64,000 nt of DNA from Caldicoprobacter guelmensis (lineage in GTDB: Bacteria > Bacillota > Clostridia > Caldicoprobacterales > Caldicoprobacteraceae): assembly GCF_016908415.1 (NCBI RefSeq), contig NZ_JAFBDW010000003.1, positions 248,001 to 312,000 on the forward strand. The letters run 5' to 3'. The position numbers were made by a program, and so were the translations under genes. Shown piece by piece: positions 16,944 through 24,697 of the stretch; positions within the stretch are counted from its first letter, which is position 1; every line of letters starts with the position of its first letter. The notes beneath the pieces are model-generated. The model was not told the origin of the DNA, searched no databases, and saw only the letters and a program-made list of their open reading frames with translations.

Positions 16944-18212
16944 TCACTCAAGTTTTCTCAGACGCTCAAAGTAAAATATAAGCTGATCCACTGGTATCAT
17001 CTCTTCCTGGCCTGATGCCATATCCCTCACCTTGACGCATCCCTGCCTGAGCTCGTCCTCACCCATTATACACGCCCTGCGTACTCTCAGCTTGTCTGCA
17101 TACTTGAACTGGGCTTTTATGCTCCTGCCCACGTGGTCCATATCAGCCGAAATACCCTTCAAGCGCAAATCCTTCACCAGCTTAAACGCCTTAAATCGTG
17201 CCTCGTCCCCTACGGTTATGAACATGACATCCAGATTTCGTGGTGGCGGTATTTCAATACCCTGGCTTTCCATGACCAAAAGCAGCCTCTCAAGGCCCAT
17301 TCCAAAGCCAGCACCTGGTGTTTCAGGACCGCCGCATACACCCACTAAACCATCGTAACGGCCTCCACCGCATACAGTCCCCTGTGCCCCTATATCTTTT
17401 GAAATAAACTCAAACACCGTCTTGGTGTAGTAATCCAGCCCCCTCACAATCATGGGGTTTACCGTATACGATATACCGGCAGCGTCCAGATAGCGCTTTA
17501 AGCTATCAAAGTGCGTCCCACACTCATCGCACAAAAAGTCAAGTATAACAGGAACAGATGTTACTGCCTGCCTACACTTTTCCTCCTTGCAATCAAGCAC
17601 CCTTAGCGGATTTCGAGCAAAGCGCTGCCTACAATTAGAGCACAGTTCATCCAGCTGCTCCGATAAGTACTCTTTAAGTGCCTGATGATACCTGGGCCGG
17701 CAAGCCGGGCAGCCAATGCTGTTTATGTTAAGCTCCAGGTTCTTTATATTGAGCCTCTCAAACAAAGCCGCCGCCAGGCTTATAACCTCGGCATCCACCG
17801 AGGCATCAGGAGCACCAAACACCTCCACGCCAAACTGGTGATGCTCCCTGAGTCGCCCCGCCTCAGGTTTCTCATAGCGGAATACCGGCGTTAGGTAATA
17901 CATCTTGACCGGTTGGGGCTGAGCATAAAGCCTGCCTTCTATGTAGGCGCGCACCGCCCCTGCCGTTCCTTCAGGCTTTAAGGTAATGCTCCTTCCGCCT
18001 TTGTCAATAAAGGTGTACATCTCTTTTTGAACCACATCAGTTGTATCACCTACTCCTCTCTCAAACAGCTCTGTGTGTTCAAAAGTAGGGGTACGCACCT
18101 CTCTATAACCAAAAAGATGAGCAACTTCTCGTATCATTTTCTCTACATATTGCCATTTATATGATTCATCGGGCAATACGTCCTTTGTACCCTTAGGAGC
18201 CTGAGTCAACAT
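16944..18212 (-). CDS. hisS: Histidyl-tRNA synthetase
   Basis: This class IIa synthetase charges tRNA-His. It has 422 residues starting MLTQAPKGTKDVLPDE. The motifs include LKPEGTAGAVRAYIE (motif 2 region), FRYEKPEAGRLREHHQFGVE, the histidine-A motif RGLDYYTKTVFEF, GGGRYDGLV and GFGMGLERLL, followed by the anticodon-binding domain. I use the ATG at 18212, which has AGGAGGG upstream; a second ATG seven codons earlier overlaps that site. Expression is controlled by the T-box leader. Confidence 0.98.
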   Translation of the reverse strand: MLTQAPKGTKDVLPDESYKWQYVEKMIREVAHLFGYREVRTPTFEHTELFERGVGDTTDVVQKEMYTFIDKGGRSITLKPEGTAGAVRAYIEGRLYAQPQPVKMYYLTPVFRYEKPEAGRLREHHQFGVEVFGAPDASVDAEVISLAAALFERLNIKNLELNINSIGCPACRPRYHQALKEYLSEQLDELCSNCRQRFARNPLRVLDCKEEKCRQAVTSVPVILDFLCDECGTHFDSLKRYLDAAGISYTVNPMIVRGLDYYTKTVFEFISKDIGAQGTVCGGGRYDGLVGVCGGPETPGAGFGMGLERLLLVMESQGIEIPPPRNLDVMFITVGDEARFKAFKLVKDLRLKGISADMDHVGRSIKAQFKYADKLRVRRACIMGEDELRQGCVKVRDMASGQEEMIPVDQLIFYFERLRKLE

Positions 18213-18240
18213 CTCCCTGTCCCTCCTCTGCATTAACTTA

Positions 18241-18512
18241 AAAAACCTCTCATTCCCTTAATACAAATAAGGGACGAGAGGTTCACCTGCCCGCGGTACC
18301 ACCCTTCTTGGAGAAGCCACCTTCTCCCACTCTCCTCTTAACGCCCATCGGCGGGTCTGCCTACTCCCATTCAGCAGACCAGCTCCAAGGTGTCCTTCCC
18401 GGGACTTCCGCAAGGGATGCTCACACCCGCGCCTGCTTTCAAGCCACGGCATCCCCTCTCTGATGCATCCATCCAGGTACTCTCCTCTTCACAGCCGTTG
18501 GAATATGAGGTT
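18241..18512 (-). promoter_or_regulatory. T-box riboswitch leader of hisS-aspS
   Basis: The minus strand carries the T-box antiterminator sequence AGGGTGGTACCGCGG (18305-18291). Next comes a terminator whose arms, AACCTCTC and GAGAGGTT (18283-18244), are followed by TTTTTT. Upstream are the stem-II-like GGTCTGC/GCAGACC helix with TGAATGGGAGTAG in its loop, and a long stem I. Uncharged tRNA should stabilise the antiterminator and switch on hisS. A base helix CGGCT/AGCTG places GACAC (18394-18390) on the 3' side of the presumed specifier loop. It holds overlapping Asp (GAC) and His (CAC) codons. Confidence 0.92.
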
Positions 18513-18518
18513 ATAAGT

Positions 18519-18548
18519 ATTATAAAGCCAATGGAAAGGCACTGTCAA
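18519..18548 (-). promoter_or_regulatory. Promoter of the hisS operon
   Basis: TTGACA (18543-18548) and TATAAT (18519-18524) are spaced 18 bases apart on the minus strand, directly before the T-box leader. Confidence 0.88.
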
Positions 18549-18559
18549 CCATTGTTTTT

Positions 18560-18979
18560 CTACAGCCTCAGAACGTTGAGCCCCACGTTGGGATCAAACT
18601 CCCTGTCCACTTCTCCTTCCACTTTCTGTACGAAAACCTCGCATACGCCGCTCACCACGGCCGAATTCAAGTGCCCCCCTATAGCCTCAAATCGAGAATT
18701 TGCCAGAGTGGCGTGTATGTGAAGATAGGTCTGGCCCTTCATGGTGGTGATATTGCCCGTAATGGAAGTTATCTCATGCTCGCCGGCCACCTCGGTTGAA
18801 CTATACACTTTCTCTTTAGTATCAAAGATTCCTATCACCAGCTTGTTTGAAGCCCCTATACCGGTTATATATCCCAGCTTGATGTTTTCCGCCTCGCAAA
18901 AGCGCTTGAGCGACTCTACAACCTCTTCTCCTTTTTCAATGCTTACAATGTAAGTGTTCCCAAATCTTTTATAGGTCAT
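18560..18979 (-). CDS. PPC (PCC/DUF296) domain protein
   Basis: This 139-residue single-domain protein belongs to the plant-and-prokaryote-conserved (DUF296) family. Its core reads GYITGIGASNKLVIG and later YLHIHATLANSRFEAIGGHL, which holds the conserved histidines (HIH and GGH) that bind a metal in solved structures. Bacterial members form trimers and their function is not established; DNA binding is known for plant AT-hook versions. The start at 18979 follows AGGGGG and overlaps the end of hemZ by 11 bases, so it is the last gene of the hemZ-side operon. Confidence 0.85.
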   Translation of the reverse strand: MTYKRFGNTYIVSIEKGEEVVESLKRFCEAENIKLGYITGIGASNKLVIGIFDTKEKVYSSTEVAGEHEITSITGNITTMKGQTYLHIHATLANSRFEAIGGHLNSAVVSGVCEVFVQKVEGEVDREFDPNVGLNVLRL

Positions 18980-20519
18980 CCTCAATACCCCCTTCGGATC
19001 CATCTATAAACCTCATCTTTCGCTGTATCATCTCATCAAGCCGCTCCATATACTCCTTCACGTCCTTTACGTTCGGAACACGGTGTATGCAGTCGTTTTC
19101 GGCAAAGTATACCTTGCTCACCGCACCGGCACCAAATGCCCATATGGTCTGCTTTTCGCCCATCATCTGAATATTGTATATGCACGCCTTACCAGGCTTA
19201 GTATACCCAACATTTTCAAGATTCCCCACCATGTATTTCTGGCGATAAAGGTAATAGGGCACCAATCCCATTTCCTTTACCCATTTCTGACATGTCTCCA
19301 ACATCTTCTCAGCAACGTCATCCGAGACCAAGGGGTATTCATCCAACGATTCCTTAAGCCTGGACGCCCTCTTTACCGCCAGGGTGTGTACAGTGAGGTT
19401 ATCGGGCTGGAGGGCAGCAATGGCCTCCATAGTTCTTTCCATGTGCGGCACACCTTCCCCGGGTAGCCCCACTATTACATCCATGTTTATGCAATCAAAG
19501 CCAACATACCTGGCCATGTGAAACCGCGATACCACTTCCTCAACCGTATGTCGCCGGCCAATCCTATCAAGCGTCTCCTGGTTCATGGTCTGAGGGTTGA
19601 TGCTTATACGGTTTACTCCAAAGGCCTTAAGCATCCAAAGCTTGTCGAGGTCCAGAGTATCGGGTCTACCACATTCCACCGTGTACTCCCCTACCTCATG
19701 GTCATCCAGCAACAGGGCTATGGCGCTCAAAAGCCGCTCCAGTGGGTCATAACCAAGGGCAGTAGGAGTCCCTCCACCTATATAAAGGCTTTGAATCACA
19801 ACCCCTTTTTGGAGCAAAAGCGAGACCACACTATTAAGCTCGCTAACCAGGGAGTCTATATAGGCATCCACCATTCCCCTGTACCCATCTATCACAACCG
19901 ATGGAAAGGAACAATAAAGGCATCTGGTGGTACAAAAGGGGACGTGTATATAAAGAGACGCAGTTTGGGTAGAGGCTGATTTTATCACACCCCGCTGATT
20001 CTTAGCTGTTTCAACCAAAAGAGAAGCTTTATCATCCCTTACATAATACTCAGACTTCAAAACGTCCAAAACCTCTTGGTCTTTCAATCCGTCATCCATC
20101 AGGTTATGCACCACCTTAAGGGGGCGCACACCCGTAAGTATCCCCCAGTGCGGATGCTTGCCGGTAAACTGGGATAGCACATCATACACACACTGGCACA
20201 GGACCTTCTTTATCTCCCTCTTTTGTCTGAGATGAGACATTCTGGTAGTTTCATCTAATTTTTGGCTTCTCCGGCTTGTAGAAAGCACCTTACCGCCATT
20301 GTCTTCCAACCGACTTTCAGCTATGATTTCAAAACCAGAACAGGTATAATGAGCAACAATGAACAAATCATTTTGCCCATCTGCTTTTTCTCCTGAATTA
20401 TCCCTTTCCGCCGACGCATCACTAAGTACCTTGACCGGGTGATCCGGAAAAAATACACGGGTGAGTTCCCATATTTCGTGCTCAAATTTGTCATCTGCAA
20501 CATGAACATATATATTCAA
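18969..20519 (-). CDS. hemZ: Coproporphyrinogen III dehydrogenase-like radical SAM protein
   Basis: This 516-residue radical SAM protein of the HemN/HemZ group has an N-terminal extension of about 185 residues, typical of HemZ. The cluster motif is C196-x3-C200-x2-C203 (PFCTTRCLYCSF). The SAM-binding YIGGGTPTAL follows, with GLPGEG further on. HemN enzymes decarboxylate coproporphyrinogen III without oxygen. Many clostridial HemZ-like proteins are of uncertain function, and no other haem gene is present here. It follows the MBL hydrolase by about 110 bases without a strong terminator, in the conserved relA-dtd-MBL-hemZ-hisS order. Confidence 0.88.
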   Translation of the reverse strand: MNIYVHVADDKFEHEIWELTRVFFPDHPVKVLSDASAERDNSGEKADGQNDLFIVAHYTCSGFEIIAESRLEDNGGKVLSTSRRSQKLDETTRMSHLRQKREIKKVLCQCVYDVLSQFTGKHPHWGILTGVRPLKVVHNLMDDGLKDQEVLDVLKSEYYVRDDKASLLVETAKNQRGVIKSASTQTASLYIHVPFCTTRCLYCSFPSVVIDGYRGMVDAYIDSLVSELNSVVSLLLQKGVVIQSLYIGGGTPTALGYDPLERLLSAIALLLDDHEVGEYTVECGRPDTLDLDKLWMLKAFGVNRISINPQTMNQETLDRIGRRHTVEEVVSRFHMARYVGFDCINMDVIVGLPGEGVPHMERTMEAIAALQPDNLTVHTLAVKRASRLKESLDEYPLVSDDVAEKMLETCQKWVKEMGLVPYYLYRQKYMVGNLENVGYTKPGKACIYNIQMMGEKQTIWAFGAGAVSKVYFAENDCIHRVPNVKDVKEYMERLDEMIQRKMRFIDGSEGGIEDDL

Positions 20520-20627
20520 AATTACAACAACCCTCCACTACAAAAAGGTATTTTTCAATGCCTAAAAACCAGCCTCGTCATGGTCACTATCAAGCCCTTA
20601 AAACGCTCTTTTTAACAATTCTTTCGG

Positions 20628-21257
20628 CTATTTTATAAACGGATTGGCAATCCTTTCAGTACCAATGGTGCTCCTCAATCCATGGCCCGGATAGACGGTA
20701 TAATCATCATCAAGTACCAAAAGCTTATCCCTTATGGAACTAATCAACTGGTCGTAGCTGCCCCCTGGAAAATCGCTCCTGCCTATCGCCCCCTGAAACA
20801 ACGTATCTCCGGTAAATACCGCCTTTATCGGCCTCTCTACCACAAAACAGGCGCTTCCCTCCGAATGTCCAGGCGTATGGAGCACTTTTATATTTATACC
20901 GCCAACATCAAGTACATCTCCTTCTTTTAGCAATACATCTGCCGGCGTCTGTACTGAATACCCTCCCATAAAGGTCGAAAGGTTCAGGCTGGCATCGGTA
21001 AGAGCCGGAGCATCACCGGCATGAATAGCTACACAAGACTCCAAATGTTCTTTGAGAAACTTCACAGCACCTATATGGTCAAAATGGCCATGGGTAAGCA
21101 ATATATATTCTACTTTAACCCCTTCATGCTGTATACGATTTAATATGCTTTGTCCCTCAGCACCCGGGTCAATAACGACAGCCCTCATGGTATTTTTGCA
21201 GTAAACTATATAGCAGTTGGCAGCCAGTTCTCCAACCGGCATGGTTATAACCTTCAT
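20628..21257 (-). CDS. MBL-fold metallohydrolase (glyoxalase II-like)
   Basis: This 209-residue metallo-beta-lactamase-fold hydrolase has the metal motif THGHFDHIGA, then HAGDAP, the third metal histidine in HTPGHSEGSACF, the bridging aspartate in FTGDTLF, and PGHG near the C-terminus. This is the YcbL/GloB-like type that hydrolyses thioesters or similar small substrates in the cytosol. It lies between dtd and hemZ with 20 bases to dtd, the conserved clostridial position. The substrate cannot be derived from sequence. Confidence 0.88.
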   Translation of the reverse strand: MKVITMPVGELAANCYIVYCKNTMRAVVIDPGAEGQSILNRIQHEGVKVEYILLTHGHFDHIGAVKFLKEHLESCVAIHAGDAPALTDASLNLSTFMGGYSVQTPADVLLKEGDVLDVGGINIKVLHTPGHSEGSACFVVERPIKAVFTGDTLFQGAIGRSDFPGGSYDQLISSIRDKLLVLDDDYTVYPGHGLRSTIGTERIANPFIK

Positions 21258-21277
21258 GTCTGCTGCTCCTTTCTCCC

Positions 21278-21727
21278 TTAAAAGGTCCTCTTGCTGTCCA
21301 GAAGTATGGTCACCGGGCCATCATTGATAAGCGACACATCCATCTTTGCTTGAAATATGCCGGTAGCCACAGGGATGCCAAGCTGACCTATCCTCTCCAC
21401 AAACAAGTCATAGTATCTCTTTGCTACATCAGGAGGTGCTGCCTGGGTAAAGCTGGGTCTACGTCCCTTCCTGCAATCGCCGTAAAGAGTAAACTGCGAA
21501 ACCGCCAGTATGGCCCCTCCCACATCCTTTACAGACAGGTTCATCTTGCCATTCTCGTCTTCAAACACCCTCAAGCCTCCCACCTTGTCCACTATATATG
21601 CCAGGTCATCCTCGCCATCATCCCTTTCCACGCCCAAAAATACCAACAGTCCATTTCCAATTGAACCCACCACTTCACCGTCTACTTTAACGCTGGCGTG
21701 TTTAACCCGTTGAACAACCGCCCTCAT
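21278..21727 (-). CDS. dtd: D-aminoacyl-tRNA deacylase
   Basis: DTD removes D-amino acids and mischarged glycine from tRNAs. The 149 residues match the family. The active-site motifs SQFTLYGDCRKGRRPSF and NDGPVTILLD are present; the usual Met of GPVTM is Ile here. It begins MRAVVQRVKHASVKV and belongs to the relA-dtd-MBL run. Confidence 0.96.
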   Translation of the reverse strand: MRAVVQRVKHASVKVDGEVVGSIGNGLLVFLGVERDDGEDDLAYIVDKVGGLRVFEDENGKMNLSVKDVGGAILAVSQFTLYGDCRKGRRPSFTQAAPPDVAKRYYDLFVERIGQLGIPVATGIFQAKMDVSLINDGPVTILLDSKRTF

Positions 21728-21801
21728 TCAAACCTTCACTCCAAACAACTTAAAGGTTTTCGATCGTCAGCATAAAGGCGCTTAAACAGGTCGCCTCTAA
21801 T

Positions 21802-24000
21802 TCACGAGGCGTTTACCCTGTGCACATCCAGTATATCAGGCACTTTTTTGAGCTGCCTCATCACCTTTTCAAGCTGCTGCGTGTTTTTTATTTCCAGGCT
21901 TAAGTTTATAAAAGCCTGACGCATCCTGTTGGTTCTGGCATTGACAGCCGTTAAAGCTATATCCATATTGGCAAGGGTACTGGTTATGTCGGCCAAAAGC
22001 GAATGCCTATCCCGAGCTATTATCTGTATTTCGGCATTATATGAAGCTTTATCCTCACCAGTCCACTCCACATCCACCAGCCGATGCCTTTCCTCAGGAG
22101 CAATGTTGGCCACGTTGACACAATCAACCCTGTGCACTGATACCCCTCTACCCCTTGTGATGTATCCTATAATCTTATCTCCCGGCACAGGGTTACAACA
22201 TCTGGCAATTCTTACTAATATATTATCCACGCCCTTTACATGTATGCCGTTATCGGCACGCCTTCTAGGCTTATCCTCCTTTTCCTGCTTTACAGTTACT
22301 TCTTCCTCTGATTCAGAGGTAGCAACCTTTTGATATTTCTTGTACTCGTTGATGAGCCTTACCAGCACCTGGCTGGTAGTAAGTCCGCCGTAACCCACTG
22401 CGGCGTATATATCATCGATTGAATGAAACCCATATTTCTTGAGTATTGGTTCAATCCACTCGTTTTTAATGAGCTGAGACAGGGCATACCCTTGCCTCTT
22501 TGCCTCTTTTTCCAGCATTTCCTTGCCCTTTATTATGTTTTCCTCTCGCCGTTCCTTTTTGAACCACTGCTTGATCTTATTCTTCGCTTGAGTGGTCTTA
22601 ACTATCTTGAGCCAATCACGGCTGGGACCACGGCTGTTAGGCGAGGTTATTATTTCCACTATATCGCCTGTTTGAAGCTGATAATCCAAAGGAACCAGCT
22701 TGCCGTTGACCTTGGCGCCTACGCACTTGTTGCCTATCTCGGTATGGATGGCGTATGCAAAGTCCAATGGCACCGCTCCTTTAGGCAGGTCAATGACATC
22801 CCCCTTGGGCGTAAAAACAAACACCTCATCGCTGAACAAATCTATCTTCAATGTCTCGACAAATTCCCTGAAATCCTTAAACTCGTTTTGCCATTCCAAA
22901 AGCTGGCGTATCCATGCCAGCTTCTCGTCAAGGTCGGTTGAAACCTTACGCCCTTCTTTGTATTTCCAGTGGGCTGCAATCCCGTATTCGGCAATGCGAT
23001 GCATATCCCAAGTACGTATCTGTATCTCAAACAGCTCGCCCCTGGAGTCAATGACAGTGGTATGGAGCGACTGATACATGTTGGGCTTGGGAACAGCTAT
23101 ATAATCCTTGAACCTGCCGGGTATGGGTTTCCAAAGGGTGTGAACTATGCCCAGTACAGCGTAACAGTCTTTCACCGAATTTACGATGACGCGTATGGCC
23201 AGCAGGTCATAAATCTCATCAAAGCTCTTGTGCTGCATGTACATCTTGCGATAGATACTGTAAAAGTTTTTGGGACGCCCCTCTATCTCGGCCTCGATGT
23301 TCATTTCCTCCAGCTTCTTTTTGAGAGTCTGGATGACCTCCTGAATGTACGCCTCCCTCTCTCTCCTCTTGGCCGCCACCTTTTCCACCAGGTCATAATA
23401 CCCTTTAGGATCTATATAGCGTAAGGATATATCCTCGAGTTCCCACTTTATCTTGAATATGCCCAACCGGTGAGCCAGCGGAGCATAAATCTCCAAAGTC
23501 TCATAGGCCTTTTCGCGCTGCTTCTCCTCGTCAACATACTCAAGAGTCCGCAGGTTGTGTAGCCGGTCAGCAAGCTTTATGATTATAACCCTTATGTCCT
23601 TCGCCATAGCCACAAACATCTTCCGCAGGCTTTCAAGCTGCTGTTCCTCCTTGTTCTTATACTCTATCCGGCTGAGCTTTGTAACCCCATCCACCAGCTT
23701 TGCTATATCGCCCCCAAATTCATTCTCCAGTTGCTGTAAAGTAACGCCGGTATCCTCTATAACATCGTGCAATATGCCTGCCACAACCGTATCCACATCC
23801 AACCCAAGCTCCAACAATATAAGAGCAACTTCCACGGGGTGGATAATAAATGGCTCGCCAGATGAGCGCTTTTGCCCCTCATGGGCTTTTGCAGCAAAAT
23901 CATAGGCCTTGCGTATCAGCTGCAACCCCTCTTTGCCATACGCCTGCTCAGCCTTGGTCTCAAGTTCCAATACCTTAACCTCTATTCCATTGCCACTCAT
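21802..24000 (-). CDS. relA: Bifunctional (p)ppGpp synthetase/hydrolase
   Basis: This long Rel enzyme of 732 residues makes and degrades (p)ppGpp in the stringent response. The HD hydrolase domain is intact (HDVIEDTGVTL near residue 75, KLADRLHNLRTLEY). The synthetase domain has PIPGRFKDYIAVPKPNMYQSLHT in two adjoining parts. TGS (VFTPKGDVIDLPKGA), zinc-finger/helical (ARCCNPVPGDKIIGY) and C-terminal ACT domains follow. The start at 24000 (MSGNGIEVKVLE) follows AGGGGTG; an upstream extension of 22 codons is not family-like. It lies between apt and dtd, as in most Firmicutes. Confidence 0.97.
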   Translation of the reverse strand: MSGNGIEVKVLELETKAEQAYGKEGLQLIRKAYDFAAKAHEGQKRSSGEPFIIHPVEVALILLELGLDVDTVVAGILHDVIEDTGVTLQQLENEFGGDIAKLVDGVTKLSRIEYKNKEEQQLESLRKMFVAMAKDIRVIIIKLADRLHNLRTLEYVDEEKQREKAYETLEIYAPLAHRLGIFKIKWELEDISLRYIDPKGYYDLVEKVAAKRREREAYIQEVIQTLKKKLEEMNIEAEIEGRPKNFYSIYRKMYMQHKSFDEIYDLLAIRVIVNSVKDCYAVLGIVHTLWKPIPGRFKDYIAVPKPNMYQSLHTTVIDSRGELFEIQIRTWDMHRIAEYGIAAHWKYKEGRKVSTDLDEKLAWIRQLLEWQNEFKDFREFVETLKIDLFSDEVFVFTPKGDVIDLPKGAVPLDFAYAIHTEIGNKCVGAKVNGKLVPLDYQLQTGDIVEIITSPNSRGPSRDWLKIVKTTQAKNKIKQWFKKERREENIIKGKEMLEKEAKRQGYALSQLIKNEWIEPILKKYGFHSIDDIYAAVGYGGLTTSQVLVRLINEYKKYQKVATSESEEEVTVKQEKEDKPRRRADNGIHVKGVDNILVRIARCCNPVPGDKIIGYITRGRGVSVHRVDCVNVANIAPEERHRLVDVEWTGEDKASYNAEIQIIARDRHSLLADITSTLANMDIALTAVNARTNRMRQAFINLSLEIKNTQQLEKVMRQLKKVPDILDVHRVNAS

Positions 24001-24176
24001 TATCCCACCCCTTTCTCTTCTGCATTCAGAACCCCATGTTCTATACAACCAATTTAAACCATCCACTAATTTTAAATAATCCTGAAGCCGTCTTCAAAAT
24101 CAGGATTTTGCCATAATTACAAAGAATGGCTGGCACAGTAGCACCAACCATCCTTCCATCCTCCAATATTTTACAC

Positions 24177-24695
24177 TCAATCATCGTAGGTAATTACCGA
24201 ATACACATCATATCCTTCCAGAGTCTTTCGTCCGTTCAAATACGACAGCTCTATGACAAATGCCACACCCGTGACTATACCTCCTAATTTCTCCACCAGC
24301 TTGACAACCGCCAGAGCAGTCCCTCCCGTGGCTAGCAGGTCATCCACCACTACCACCTTTTGCCCGGGCTGAATGGCATCCTTGTGTATCTCCAACACAT
24401 CTGAACCATACTCCAAGCCATACTCGTAACTCACGGTCTCAGCGGGTAGCTTGCCCGGCTTGCGCACCGGTACAAAACCCACCTTAAGCGCATACGCCAC
24501 TGGGGCCCCCAATACAAACCCTCTTGCTTCGGGTCCAACTATGAGTTCAGCTCCTTTATTCTTGCAAAAAGCCACCAGCGAATCTATGGTGTAAACATAG
24601 GCCTCGCGATCTTTAAGCAAAGTCGTTATGTCTTTAAAGCTTATACCCGGCTTTGGAAAATCCGGTACCACCCTGATCTTTGACTTCAAATCCAT
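24177..24695 (-). CDS. apt: Adenine phosphoribosyltransferase
   Basis: Apt salvages adenine to AMP with PRPP. The 172 residues are standard. The PRPP-binding signature is VVVVDDLLATGGTA, and GPEARGFVLGAPVA and KPGKLP are canonical. The gene starts two bases after the recJ stop. The 176-base gap to relA holds two moderate hairpins (around 4070 and 4130 in the 24-kb block), one of which may attenuate read-through. Confidence 0.97.
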   Translation of the reverse strand: MDLKSKIRVVPDFPKPGISFKDITTLLKDREAYVYTIDSLVAFCKNKGAELIVGPEARGFVLGAPVAYALKVGFVPVRKPGKLPAETVSYEYGLEYGSDVLEIHKDAIQPGQKVVVVDDLLATGGTALAVVKLVEKLGGIVTGVAFVIELSYLNGRKTLEGYDVYSVITYDD

Positions 24696-24697
24696 TA

